Assembly (NCBI RefSeq): GCF_000721935.1
Contig: NZ_KL585395.1
Span: 106,597 to 115,711, forward strand
Direction of reading: 5' to 3'
Source: Streptomyces sp. NRRL WC-3549
GTDB taxonomy: Bacteria; Actinomycetota; Actinomycetes; Streptomycetales; Streptomycetaceae
DNA: 9,115 bases
Part shown: piece by piece, positions 1-5,125 of the stretch
How positions within the stretch are numbered: position 1 is the stretch's first letter
How the letters are laid out: each line of letters starts with the position of its first letter
Made by a program: the position numbers and the translations under genes
Notes under the pieces: model-generated
The model's database searches: none
The model's input: only the letters and a program-made list of their open reading frames with translations
What the model was told of the DNA's origin: nothing

Positions 1-4
1 GCCC

Positions 5-22
5 CACCGCCGGCAGGCGGTG
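5..22 (-). terminator. Hairpin after the NmrA-like gene
   Basis: A perfect 7-bp stem (CACCGCC / GGCGGTG) with the 4-base loop GGCA lies about 22 bases past the stop codon of the minus-strand oxidoreductase. No T tract can be judged because the window ends here. GC-rich hairpins without T tracts commonly serve as terminators in Streptomyces. That role is inferred from position. Confidence 0.45.
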
Positions 23-43
23 CATGGGTCCCGGATCGCCGGA

Positions 44-877
44 TCAGGTGAAGGCCGCAGCGTTCTCCGAGGCCCATTGGCGGAACGTCCTGGCCGGGGA
101 ACCGGTGATCCGAGCAACCGTGTCACGTACGGTGATCAGCTCATCGTTGACATCGCCGCCCGTCACGTCGAGCACCGCGTCGGCGGCTTCGTCGCCGAGG
201 AAGGCGGCCATCCCCCGATGAGCCTCCTGCCGCCCGATCTCGGTGAACGGCACCTCCCGTCCCAGTACCGCCGCGATGGTCTCGACCTGCTGACGGGCGG
301 TGATCCTCTCCGGGCCGGTCAGCGGGTACGTCCGCCCCCGGTGGCCGGGCTCGGCCAGCGCGAACCGGGCCACCGCCGCTATGTCGGCGGGGTGGATCGT
401 GGGGAGGCCGACCTCCGCATAGGGTGCGCGGACCGTTCCGTGCTCGCGGATCTCTCCCGCCCACCACAGCGCGTTCGAGGCGAACTGCGTCGGCCGCAGG
501 ATCGTCCACGCCATGCCGCTGTCCCTGAGCAGGCGTTCGACGGCCGCGTTCTCGCCTGCGGGGCCGAGATGCGGATGGGTCTCGACGGTGATGGACGACA
601 CCAACACCACGTGTTCCACACCCGCCTGCCCGGCAGCGTCGATGATCTCGGCGTCCGGGCCCACGCGTGACACGAGGAACAGCGAACGCACCCCCTCCAA
701 CGCCGGCTTCAACGTGGCCGTCCGGGCCAGGTCGCCCTCGACGGCTTCGACGCCCTCCGGAAACGCGGCCCGTCCGGTGTCACGGGTGAGCCCCCTCAGC
801 GGCCCGGCGCCGGACGCCGCGAGCTCCTTCACGAGGGCTCGCCCGATGTTTCCGGTGGCCCCGGTCACAAGGATCAT
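44..877 (-). CDS. NmrA-like NAD(P)-binding oxidoreductase (atypical SDR)
   Basis: A 277-aa cytosolic protein that opens directly with a Rossmann dinucleotide-binding motif, TGATGNIG at residues 5-12 (GxxGxxG type). Further family marks are VEGDLA near residue 46, VLVSS near 90, and an ILRPTQF stretch in the middle that is typical of the NmrA/TMR-like atypical SDR group. These proteins usually lack the YxxxK catalytic pair of classical SDRs and act as NAD(P)H-dependent reductases or redox sensors; the substrate cannot be read from the sequence. The ATG at 877 fits because the nucleotide-binding strand starts at residue 2 and a GGGAG ribosome site lies about 8 bases upstream. The gene appears monocistronic, diverges from the PIG-L gene, and has a MerR-type promoter in front. 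Family call is firm; the specific function is open. Confidence 0.9.
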   Translation of the reverse strand: MILVTGATGNIGRALVKELAASGAGPLRGLTRDTGRAAFPEGVEAVEGDLARTATLKPALEGVRSLFLVSRVGPDAEIIDAAGQAGVEHVVLVSSITVETHPHLGPAGENAAVERLLRDSGMAWTILRPTQFASNALWWAGEIREHGTVRAPYAEVGLPTIHPADIAAVARFALAEPGHRGRTYPLTGPERITARQQVETIAAVLGREVPFTEIGRQEAHRGMAAFLGDEAADAVLDVTGGDVNDELITVRDTVARITGSPARTFRQWASENAAAFT

Positions 878-918
878 GAGGTCTACTCCCGTCGTCGTGC
901 GTGGTCACTGGAGACCTG

Positions 919-949
919 ACGCTAGGACCTCAACCACCCTTGGGGTCAA
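919..949 (-). promoter_or_regulatory. MerR-type promoter and operator for the NmrA-like gene
   Basis: Read on the minus strand, a -35 TTGACC (944-949) and a -10 TAGCGT (919-924) are separated by exactly 19 bases. This is the overlong spacer characteristic of promoters activated by DNA distortion by MerR-family regulators. The spacer carries a dyad: GACCTCAA (926-933), six bases, TTGGGGTC (940-947), matching as an inverted repeat at 7 of 8 positions. The expected start of transcription near 912 gives a leader of about 35 bases before the ATG at 877. No MerR gene is in the window, so the regulator and its signal are unknown. Confidence 0.75.
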
Positions 950-1202
950 GGCAATTCGGCGCGTTCCGTGGCCCGAGCCCGCCCGCGCGCGTACGTTCAG
1001 GCCGGGGCCCTGTGCCAGGTGCCCGGCACTCCTGAGGTGCGTTTCCCTGCCGCCTCCGCGGGAGCCGGCTCGGATGAGACGGACAGCGGGGCCGCCTGTA
1101 CCTCGTTCGCGTGAAACGCCGAATCCGGAAAGACCGGGCGGCCGCGCCGGGAACAACCGGTCCGACCGGCACGGTTGCAAACCGGGGGACCGGCGCCGCA
1201 CG

Positions 1203-1241
1203 GGCGGGAAATACGGAGACGACGAGGTCGTCCGTCCCGCC
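1203..1241 (+). other. Long hairpin upstream of the PIG-L gene
   Basis: GGCGGG (1203-1208) pairs with CCCGCC (1236-1241), ACG (1213-1215) with CGT (1233-1235), and GACGAC (1218-1223) with GTCGTC (1227-1232) around a GAG loop. Only small bulges interrupt the left arm. The structure ends about 77 bases before the ATG at 1318. It could be a leader-RNA regulatory fold, a terminator shielding the gene from read-through, or a protein-binding dyad. The rest of 950-1317 shows no gene I recognise. Confidence 0.5.
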
Positions 1242-1317
1242 AGGACCCGGGCCCATGATCGCGGTATGCCCGCCGCGCACGCGGACCGAGACGTAGTTCT
1301 GCAGGAGGACTGTTTTC

Positions 1318-2151
1318 ATGACCGACCGGCCCTTGACGCTCATGGCAGTACACGCCCACCCCGACGACGAGGCCACCAGCACCGGAGGAGTCCTCGCGCG
1401 GTATGCGGCGGAAGGCATCCGCACGGTTCTCGTGACGTGTACCGACGGCGGTTGCGGTGACGGAACAGGGGGTGTCAAACCGGGCGAGCCCGGGCACGAT
1501 CCGGCGGCCGTGGCACGGATGCGCCGCCGTGAACTCGAGGCGAGCTGTGACGTGCTGAAGATCAGCGACCTGGAGATGCTCGACTATGCGGACTCCGGAA
1601 TGGTCGGCTGGCCGAGCAACGACGCCCCCGGGTCCTTCTGGCAGACCCCCGTGGAGGAGGGCGCCGCCCGCCTCGCGGAACTCATGCGCCACTACCGGCC
1701 GGATGTGGTCGTCACCTACGACGAGAACGGCTTCTACGGCCATCCCGACCACATCCAGGCCCACCGCATCACGATGGCGGCGCTGGAGATGACCACGCTG
1801 ACACCGAAGGTGTACTGGACGACGATGCCCCGCTCGGCGATGCAGCGGTTCGGGGAGACCATGCGCGAGTTCCAGGAGGACATGCCGGAGCCGGACCCCG
1901 CCGAGGCCGCCGCGATGGCCGAGATCGGCCTCCCCGACGACGAGATCACCACGTGGGTGGACACCACCGCGTTCAGCGGGCAGAAATTCGATGCGCTGGC
2001 GGCACACGCCAGCCAGGGCGAGAACATCTTCTTCCTCAAGATGGGCAAGGAGAGGTTCGGTGAGCTGATGGGCACGGAGACCTTCGTACGGGTCAAGGAC
2101 ACGACCGGCGCGGCCGTACCCGAGACCGATCTCTTCGCCGGCCTGCGCTGA
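1318..2151 (+). CDS. PIG-L family zinc deacetylase (mycothiol S-conjugate amidase/MshB-like)
   Basis: A 277-aa cytosolic enzyme of the PIG-L/LmbE family, which cleaves N-acyl bonds on amino sugars. The N-terminal HAHPDDE motif (residues 12-18; His14 and Asp17 as zinc ligands, Asp16 as likely base) and GHPDH at 141-145 (His145 as third ligand) are intact. In actinomycetes the closest known relatives are MshB, which deacetylates GlcNAc-inositol in mycothiol synthesis, and Mca, which cleaves mycothiol S-conjugates during detoxification. This protein resembles that group overall, but the loops differ from what I recall of canonical Mca, so it may be a paralogue with another N-acyl substrate. A canonical AGGAGG (1303-1308) nine bases upstream fixes the ATG. 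It stands alone, with no neighbouring mycothiol gene. Confidence 0.88.
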   Translation: MTDRPLTLMAVHAHPDDEATSTGGVLARYAAEGIRTVLVTCTDGGCGDGTGGVKPGEPGHDPAAVARMRRRELEASCDVLKISDLEMLDYADSGMVGWPSNDAPGSFWQTPVEEGAARLAELMRHYRPDVVVTYDENGFYGHPDHIQAHRITMAALEMTTLTPKVYWTTMPRSAMQRFGETMREFQEDMPEPDPAEAAAMAEIGLPDDEITTWVDTTAFSGQKFDALAAHASQGENIFFLKMGKERFGELMGTETFVRVKDTTGAAVPETDLFAGLR

Positions 2152-2160
2152 TCCGCCCGC

Positions 2161-2199
2161 CCGGTCCCCGGTCCCGGCCCCGGTCCCGGCCCCGGCCGG
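2161..2199. repeat. GGTCCCGGCCCC repeat with G-quadruplex potential
   Basis: Two perfect copies of the 12-base unit GGTCCCGGCCCC (2170-2181 and 2182-2193), flanked by partial copies, begin 10 bases after the PIG-L stop codon. On the minus strand this gives five runs of three to four G separated by two or three bases, which fits the usual quadruplex pattern. A 15-base segment recurs at 6808-6822 in the opposite orientation. Its function is unknown; it may affect 3' end formation. Confidence 0.6.
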
Positions 2200-2314
2200 C
2201 TCATCGGACTCGGCGAGGCTGCCCTCCGTACGCCTGATCTGAAGAGCGGTGCAGCGGCCGGCTCGTGCCCGCCCGGTCCAGGTGCCCGCGCTCTGCCCCT
2301 CCACGTGCTGGAGG

Positions 2315-2349
2315 CCCCCCTCCGGCAGTCGAAGCCGTCCGGAGGGGGG
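2315..2349 (+). terminator. Perfect 11-bp GC hairpin downstream of the PIG-L gene
   Basis: CCCCCCTCCGG (2315-2325) and CCGGAGGGGGG (2339-2349) form a perfect 11-bp stem with a 13-base loop. It lies about 165 bases after the PIG-L stop and has no T tract. It may act as a terminator for the PIG-L transcript. It could also be an inverted repeat left by a lost element, given the gene debris that follows. Confidence 0.4.
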
Positions 2350-2390
2350 TGGTCGGGGGCGGCAGCTCATTCCGAGGCCGTCCTCGACGG

Positions 2391-2537
2391 AGAAGTGACG
2401 CTGCGGTGGCCGTTGGCGGTGGCGCGGACGTGGTGGACGTGGTCGAGAGAGGGGGCACCGTCATCGAGACCGGCACCGGCTCCTACCGCCTCGCCAGCGC
2501 CTGGACACGACCGGGCCAACCCGCCAAGGCGAGCTGA
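2391..2537 (+). pseudogene. Possible decayed coding fragment (IstB C-terminus-like)
   Basis: One plus-strand frame ends in a stop at 2535-2537 and includes GTVIETGTGSYRLA. This resembles, from memory, the C-terminal tail of IS21-type IstB transposition ATPases, in which a valine-rich helix is followed by a short strand and SYRL. The upstream part of the frame is low-complexity and has no start, RBS or Walker motifs, so no functional gene is present. The assignment is weak; a chance reading in GC-rich DNA is the main alternative. A decaying methyltransferase fragment next door makes a remnant plausible. Confidence 0.22.
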
Positions 2538-2547
2538 GGCCGGCCAA

Positions 2548-2741
2548 TCAGTCCTTGCTGAGGGCCTGGAGGAGTTCGGTAGTGCGCCAAGTCGTCGTGG
2601 TGCCACTGCCAGAGCTGGAAGGTGACGGCCCGTTCCCCGTCGTCGGCGCAGCCGGCCGGCCGGTGGATGCCGGCGTCCCAGTCCGATTAGATGGCGGTGG
2701 TAGTCGTCTGCCAGTTCGTCGTAGAAGCGCGCACCGATGTC
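2548..2741 (-). pseudogene. Remnant of a class I SAM-dependent methyltransferase
   Basis: Read on the minus strand, pieces of a methyltransferase appear in order across different frames. FYDELADDYH (N-terminal; GACATC at 2736-2741 lies just upstream) is followed one frame over by an in-frame TAA and SDWDAGIHR. After a jump the same frame gives ERAVTFQLWQWHHDD, then LAHYR, and a final frame change gives ELLQALSKD and a stop at 2548-2550. The two ends match, from memory, the beginning and end of a Streptomyces SAM-dependent methyltransferase of about 240-250 aa. The SAM-binding GxGxG core and the rest of the middle are absent, so most of the gene has been deleted. At least two frameshifts and one stop remain, and an in-frame TGA (2742-2744) precedes the N-terminal piece. 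The gene is dead; its original substrate is unknown. Confidence 0.68.
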
Positions 2742-2934
2742 TCAGGCATGGTCAGAGGCTGCCGTGGCTGACCTCCCGGAGGCGCTGGTCACCTCAGCCG
2801 TCTGCGCGCACGCCCTCACTGACGACAGTGCCGGGCCCGCACCCTGCACGGCGGAACCGGTGTCACCGCCGCCGGGTGCCGCCCGGTGCGGGCTCTGCCG
2901 CCTCGCGGTCTCACATCCGACGGCCGTACCGGTG
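2742..2934. other. Intergenic DNA with no recognised gene
   Basis: Neither strand shows a recognisable protein or a start with an RBS. The short minus-strand frame here is compositionally plain. It may include further methyltransferase-flanking debris, but I cannot identify it. Confidence 0.4.
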
Positions 2935-2949
2935 AGCCGGGTCCCGGCT
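2935..2949 (-). terminator. Hairpin after the polysaccharide deacetylase gene
   Basis: AGCCGGG and CCCGGCT are perfect inverted arms around a single base, foldable as a 6-bp stem with a 3-base loop. They lie 21-35 bases past the stop codon of the minus-strand deacetylase. There is no T tract. The terminator role is inferred from position. Confidence 0.4.
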
Positions 2950-2969
2950 TCGGCGCCGACGCGCCTCAC

Positions 2970-3746
2970 TCACCGCACGGGGAAGCCGAAGGAGTACCCC
3001 TGCTCCCGCAGCCACGGCAGCACCTCGCGCAGAGCGGCCAGGGTCTGGGAGCGTTCTCCTCCCGCGTCGTGGAAGAGGACGGTCGGCCCGTTGGAGATCT
3101 CGCTCTTGACGGTGGCGACCATGGTGTCCACGCCGGGGTGCTCGAAGTCCTTGGTGTCGACGTTCCAGCCCAGCGGTCGCATCCCCCGGGACGCGGCCAG
3201 CTGCCGGCTGTACGGGGTGAAGGCACCGCCCGGGGCCCGGTAGTACTGCGGCCGGACGCCTCCGGACGCCTTGGTGATCATGCGTTCGGCGTCCAGGATC
3301 TCCTGGGACTGGTAGGCCTCGGACTTGGTGTCCATGGCGGTGTCGTGCGAGACGGTGTGGTTGCACAGCCGGTGCCCGTCCGCCACGACCGCCTTGACCA
3401 GGTCCGGGTACGCCTCGGCCTGCGTGCCCACCATGCAGAACGTCGCCTTCACGCCGCTCTCCTTGAGCAGTTGCAGCACCTGCGGCGTCCACACGGGGTC
3501 CGGACCGTCGTCGATGGTGATGTTGACTCCCCGGTCACCGCGGTCCGAGGCGTGCGCGATGTCGACCGCCACCTTCTCCACCTGGTCCTCGGGCCGGGTC
3601 TCCGGCGCCGAGACCCCCGCCTGCGGTGTCCCCCCGACGGGGCCGGCCTGAGCGGTCCACACCGAGGTCGCCGCCGCCAACGCCGTCACTCCGAGCGCCG
3701 CCGCGAGGAGCCTGCCGTGCCAGGCCCTTCCCTTGTGCTTCGCCAT
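2970..3746 (-). CDS. Secreted polysaccharide deacetylase (CE4/NodB domain)
   Basis: A 258-aa exported protein. Residues 1-34 form a Sec signal peptide: a basic start (KHKGR), an alanine-rich hydrophobic core, and TAQA before Gly35 as the likely cleavage site. The NodB fold follows from about residue 74 with all five motifs: TIDDGPDP (77-84; Asp79 base, Asp80 metal ligand), HTVSH (130-134; two metal histidines), RAPGGAF (170-176), WNVDTKDF (194-201) and LFHDAGG (224-230; His226). These enzymes remove N- or O-acetyl groups from peptidoglycan, chitin or xylan. The absence of a binding module leaves the substrate open, with cell-wall peptidoglycan or chitooligosaccharide most likely. An AAAGGGG ribosome site lies upstream of the ATG, and the region before it is unusually structured (3807-3851). 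It is transcribed alone. Confidence 0.92.
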   Translation of the reverse strand: MAKHKGRAWHGRLLAAALGVTALAAATSVWTAQAGPVGGTPQAGVSAPETRPEDQVEKVAVDIAHASDRGDRGVNITIDDGPDPVWTPQVLQLLKESGVKATFCMVGTQAEAYPDLVKAVVADGHRLCNHTVSHDTAMDTKSEAYQSQEILDAERMITKASGGVRPQYYRAPGGAFTPYSRQLAASRGMRPLGWNVDTKDFEHPGVDTMVATVKSEISNGPTVLFHDAGGERSQTLAALREVLPWLREQGYSFGFPVR

Positions 3747-3806
3747 GTCCGCCCGCCCCTTTGCCGTTCCCGCCGATGCCGTGCGCCCATGTAGACATAC
3801 GAACAG

Positions 3807-3851
3807 CTCTGCGGGATCCCTCGGTTACCGATCACGGACACTTCCGCAGAG
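3807..3851 (-). promoter_or_regulatory. Structured upstream element of the polysaccharide deacetylase
   Basis: An 8-bp perfect stem (CTCTGCGG 3807-3814 / CCGCAGAG 3844-3851) encloses a second dyad, TCGGTTACCGA (3821-3831). Together they form a hairpin within a hairpin about 60 bases before the start codon. Closer to the gene lies the small palindrome ATGTAGACAT (3789-3798). If transcribed, this would be a structured leader RNA; if not, the inner dyad is a good operator candidate. I could not match it to a known riboswitch class. Confidence 0.45.
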
Positions 3852-3919
3852 GATCGGCGACAAACGCAGGGATTCCGCGACGCACACGGGGACTCCGCGA
3901 CGGATGCGGGGACGAGACG
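3846..3919. repeat. Imperfect 20-bp tandem repeats upstream of the polysaccharide deacetylase
   Basis: About 3.5 units with a 20-base period, roughly GCRGGGAYTCCGCGACGNAN on the plus strand, start at 3846, 3866, 3886 and 3906. The two central units agree at about 15 of 20 positions by eye. The array lies between the terminator of the upstream gene and the deacetylase start. It may be a multi-site operator or a simple expansion. Confidence 0.5.
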
Positions 3920-3937
3920 GCGGCCCGTCACACGCAG

Positions 3938-3966
3938 AAACGCCCGGCTGGGAGTCCAGCCGGGCG
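3938..3966 (-). terminator. Intrinsic terminator of the 199-aa unknown gene
   Basis: On the minus strand a perfect 11-bp GC stem (CGCCCGGCTGG 3941-3951 / CCAGCCGGGCG 3956-3966, 4-base loop) is followed at once by TTTCTG. This is a good factor-independent terminator. It lies about 140 bases downstream of the stop codon at 4109 and separates that transcript from the polysaccharide deacetylase. Confidence 0.75.
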
Positions 3967-4064
3967 TCCGTCCGAGCCACCGGCGACAGCCGCAGGACCA
4001 GCGGTTGCCCCGTACTCGTACATGCGCCACAGGGAGGGGGCCTGCACCCCCGGCGCACGGCCTG

Positions 4065-4112
4065 ACCGCCGTCAGGTCAGGCCGCCGTCAGGTCAGGCCG
4101 CCGTCAGGTCAG
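4065..4112. repeat. Three tandem copies of a 16-bp unit across a stop codon
   Basis: GCCGCCGTCAGGTCAG occurs three times in a row (4065-4080 with one base different, 4081-4096, 4097-4112). The stop codon of the minus-strand unknown gene (4109-4111) lies inside the last unit. The first unit extends into a small hairpin, CCTGAC-CGCC-GTCAGG (4061-4076). Slippage could change copy number without altering the protein because the extra units fall in the 3' untranslated region. Confidence 0.75.
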
Positions 4113-4708
4113 ATCGTCGGCGTGTCGTCGACGATCTCCTTGTGCGGCTCGACGATGAACTTCCAGCCCTCGCTGGGCTCCAGGAACCGCACACGGGTCG
4201 GGTAGATGTCCAGGGCGCGGCGGTCGCGGTTCTGGCCGTTGCCGTTCTTCCGCCCCCGGGCCGGCTCCTCGTACAGGTCGATCTTGACATCCGGCACCTC
4301 GACGACTTCCTCGCTCCAGCGCTGCACGACACCGGCCCCGAACGCGTCCCGTGCGGCGGAGTAGAGCGAGTCCAGGGATTCCTTGTTCCCGCTCGGCACG
4401 AAAAGGGCGAGGTTCAGGAGGACACCGGCACTCTGGAGTACCTCGATTTCCTGACCCGCCTTGTCGGCAACCCAGATCCCGGCCTCTTCGGCGTTGTCCG
4501 GGAGGACGTGGATTTCCTCACCGAAGACCGTCCTCGCAACGCAGGACCCTCCCTCGAAATTCTTACCCGGCTCCGTGAGGAAAGCCGGGGCGTAGCAGTC
4601 GAGAGGAAGGCCATCCATCCCTGCCGAGACGAAAATGCCGTCCTGGGGACCCAAGCCTGCGATCTCCTCGGCCGTAAGACGTCGGGCCGTAACCTTCTCG
4701 GTGTTCAC
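4109..4708 (-). CDS. Hypothetical protein, 199 aa, family not recognised
   Basis: The protein is soluble and mildly acidic, with no signal peptide or membrane segment. It begins with a short helical stretch (TARRLTAEEIAGL, residues 7-19). A region of alternating strands with Asp/Gly turns follows, including GMDGLPLDCYAP and EEIHVLPD, then a basic, glycine/asparagine-rich loop (ARGRKNGNGQNRDRR) at about 150-164, and a strand-rich tail ending VDDTPTI. I recognise no catalytic motif. The GTG at 4708 is preferred: AAAGGGGA sits about six bases before it, whereas the nearby ATG at 4713 runs into TGA after two codons. The gene is monocistronic with a strong terminator. Codon choice includes more A/T-ending codons than neighbours to the eye, which could mean horizontal origin; this was not measured. 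Confidence 0.75.
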   Translation of the reverse strand: MNTEKVTARRLTAEEIAGLGPQDGIFVSAGMDGLPLDCYAPAFLTEPGKNFEGGSCVARTVFGEEIHVLPDNAEEAGIWVADKAGQEIEVLQSAGVLLNLALFVPSGNKESLDSLYSAARDAFGAGVVQRWSEEVVEVPDVKIDLYEEPARGRKNGNGQNRDRRALDIYPTRVRFLEPSEGWKFIVEPHKEIVDDTPTI

Positions 4709-4750
4709 GCCATTCCCCTTTAAATTGCGGCGTCCTGTGAATGCTTTAAG

Positions 4751-4756
4751 ACTCTA
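4751..4756 (-). promoter_or_regulatory. Likely -10 box for the 199-aa unknown gene
   Basis: TAGAGT on the minus strand lies in a short AT-rich island and would give a leader of about 36 bases before the GTG at 4708. No good -35 stands 16-18 bases upstream. The hairpin at 4771-4795 occupies that position, which would suit regulation by a bound protein. Confidence 0.35.
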
Positions 4757-4770
4757 CCACGAAAATGATC

Positions 4771-4795
4771 AACCACCGCTCCATAGCGGGTGGTT
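4771..4795 (-). other. Dyad or terminator-like hairpin upstream of the unknown gene
   Basis: AACCACCGCT (4771-4780) pairs with AGCGGGTGGTT (4785-4795) with one bulged G and a CCAT loop. On the minus strand it is followed by GATCATTTT. It looks like an intrinsic terminator pointing left, yet there is no minus-strand gene to its right for it to end. It also covers the -35 position of the presumed promoter, so it may be an operator instead. Confidence 0.5.
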
Positions 4796-4958
4796 CGTCG
4801 CGCCGGTGACAACCCGTCAATCCTCCGTACAAATCATTCCCGGAGCGGCGGACGGCCTCCCCTGCATAACCGGCGAAACGCAGCACTCGTAGCGAAATAC
4901 GGCAATGCCCGAGAGCCCGATTGCCGCGCTTCGGAAATGTTTTCCACAAGAAGTCGGA

Positions 4959-4989
4959 CGTCTCGTGGACAGGCGGGCGTCTCGTGGAC
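4959..4989. repeat. Two 12-bp direct repeats 19 bp apart
   Basis: CGTCTCGTGGAC occurs at 4959-4970 and again at 4978-4989, in the otherwise geneless stretch between the unknown gene and the DUF1838 gene. Just left of it is the small palindrome GGAAATGTTTTCC (4933-4945). A 19-base period puts the copies on nearly the same DNA face, as in tandem regulator sites. No function is established. Confidence 0.5.
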
Positions 4990-5070
4990 GGGTGTGCGCC
5001 TCCGAGGCGAGGACCGGCGGGACAAGGGCGGCGTACGGGCGGTTCGCGCGTTCGGCGCCGACTCCCCGGG

Positions 5071-5100
5071 CCCGGCCGGTACGTTTCCCACCCGGCCGGG
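5071..5100 (+). other. 9-bp hairpin just upstream of the DUF1838 start
   Basis: CCCGGCCGG (5071-5079) and CCGGCCGGG (5092-5100) can form a perfect 9-bp stem with a 12-base loop ending 26 bases before the ATG. It could be an operator or a 5' leader fold. The CCGGCCGG core is itself palindromic, so the repeat is both direct and inverted. Confidence 0.4.
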
Positions 5101-5125
5101 GCGTACATCACGCAGAGTGTCCCGT

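Noticed and set aside
997..2370. A 457-codon open frame on the minus strand across the PIG-L gene
   Set aside because: It is the antisense shadow of a well-supported gene; its product is Arg/Gly/Pro-rich with no family character, as expected from high-GC codon bias.
2742..2969. A 75-codon minus-strand frame after the polysaccharide deacetylase
   Set aside because: No RBS, no recognisable protein features, and it runs over the presumed terminator of the deacetylase.
3747..3940. A c-di-AMP (ydaO-type) riboswitch before the polysaccharide deacetylase
   Set aside because: The nested hairpin is real, but the conserved ydaO sequence blocks I remember are not present, so a named class is not justified.
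4790..5125. N-terminal extension of the DUF1838 frame
   Set aside because: The extension has no RBS, reads as Arg/Gly-rich noncoding DNA, and carries the direct repeats and hairpin; protein-like sequence starts at ATG 5126.
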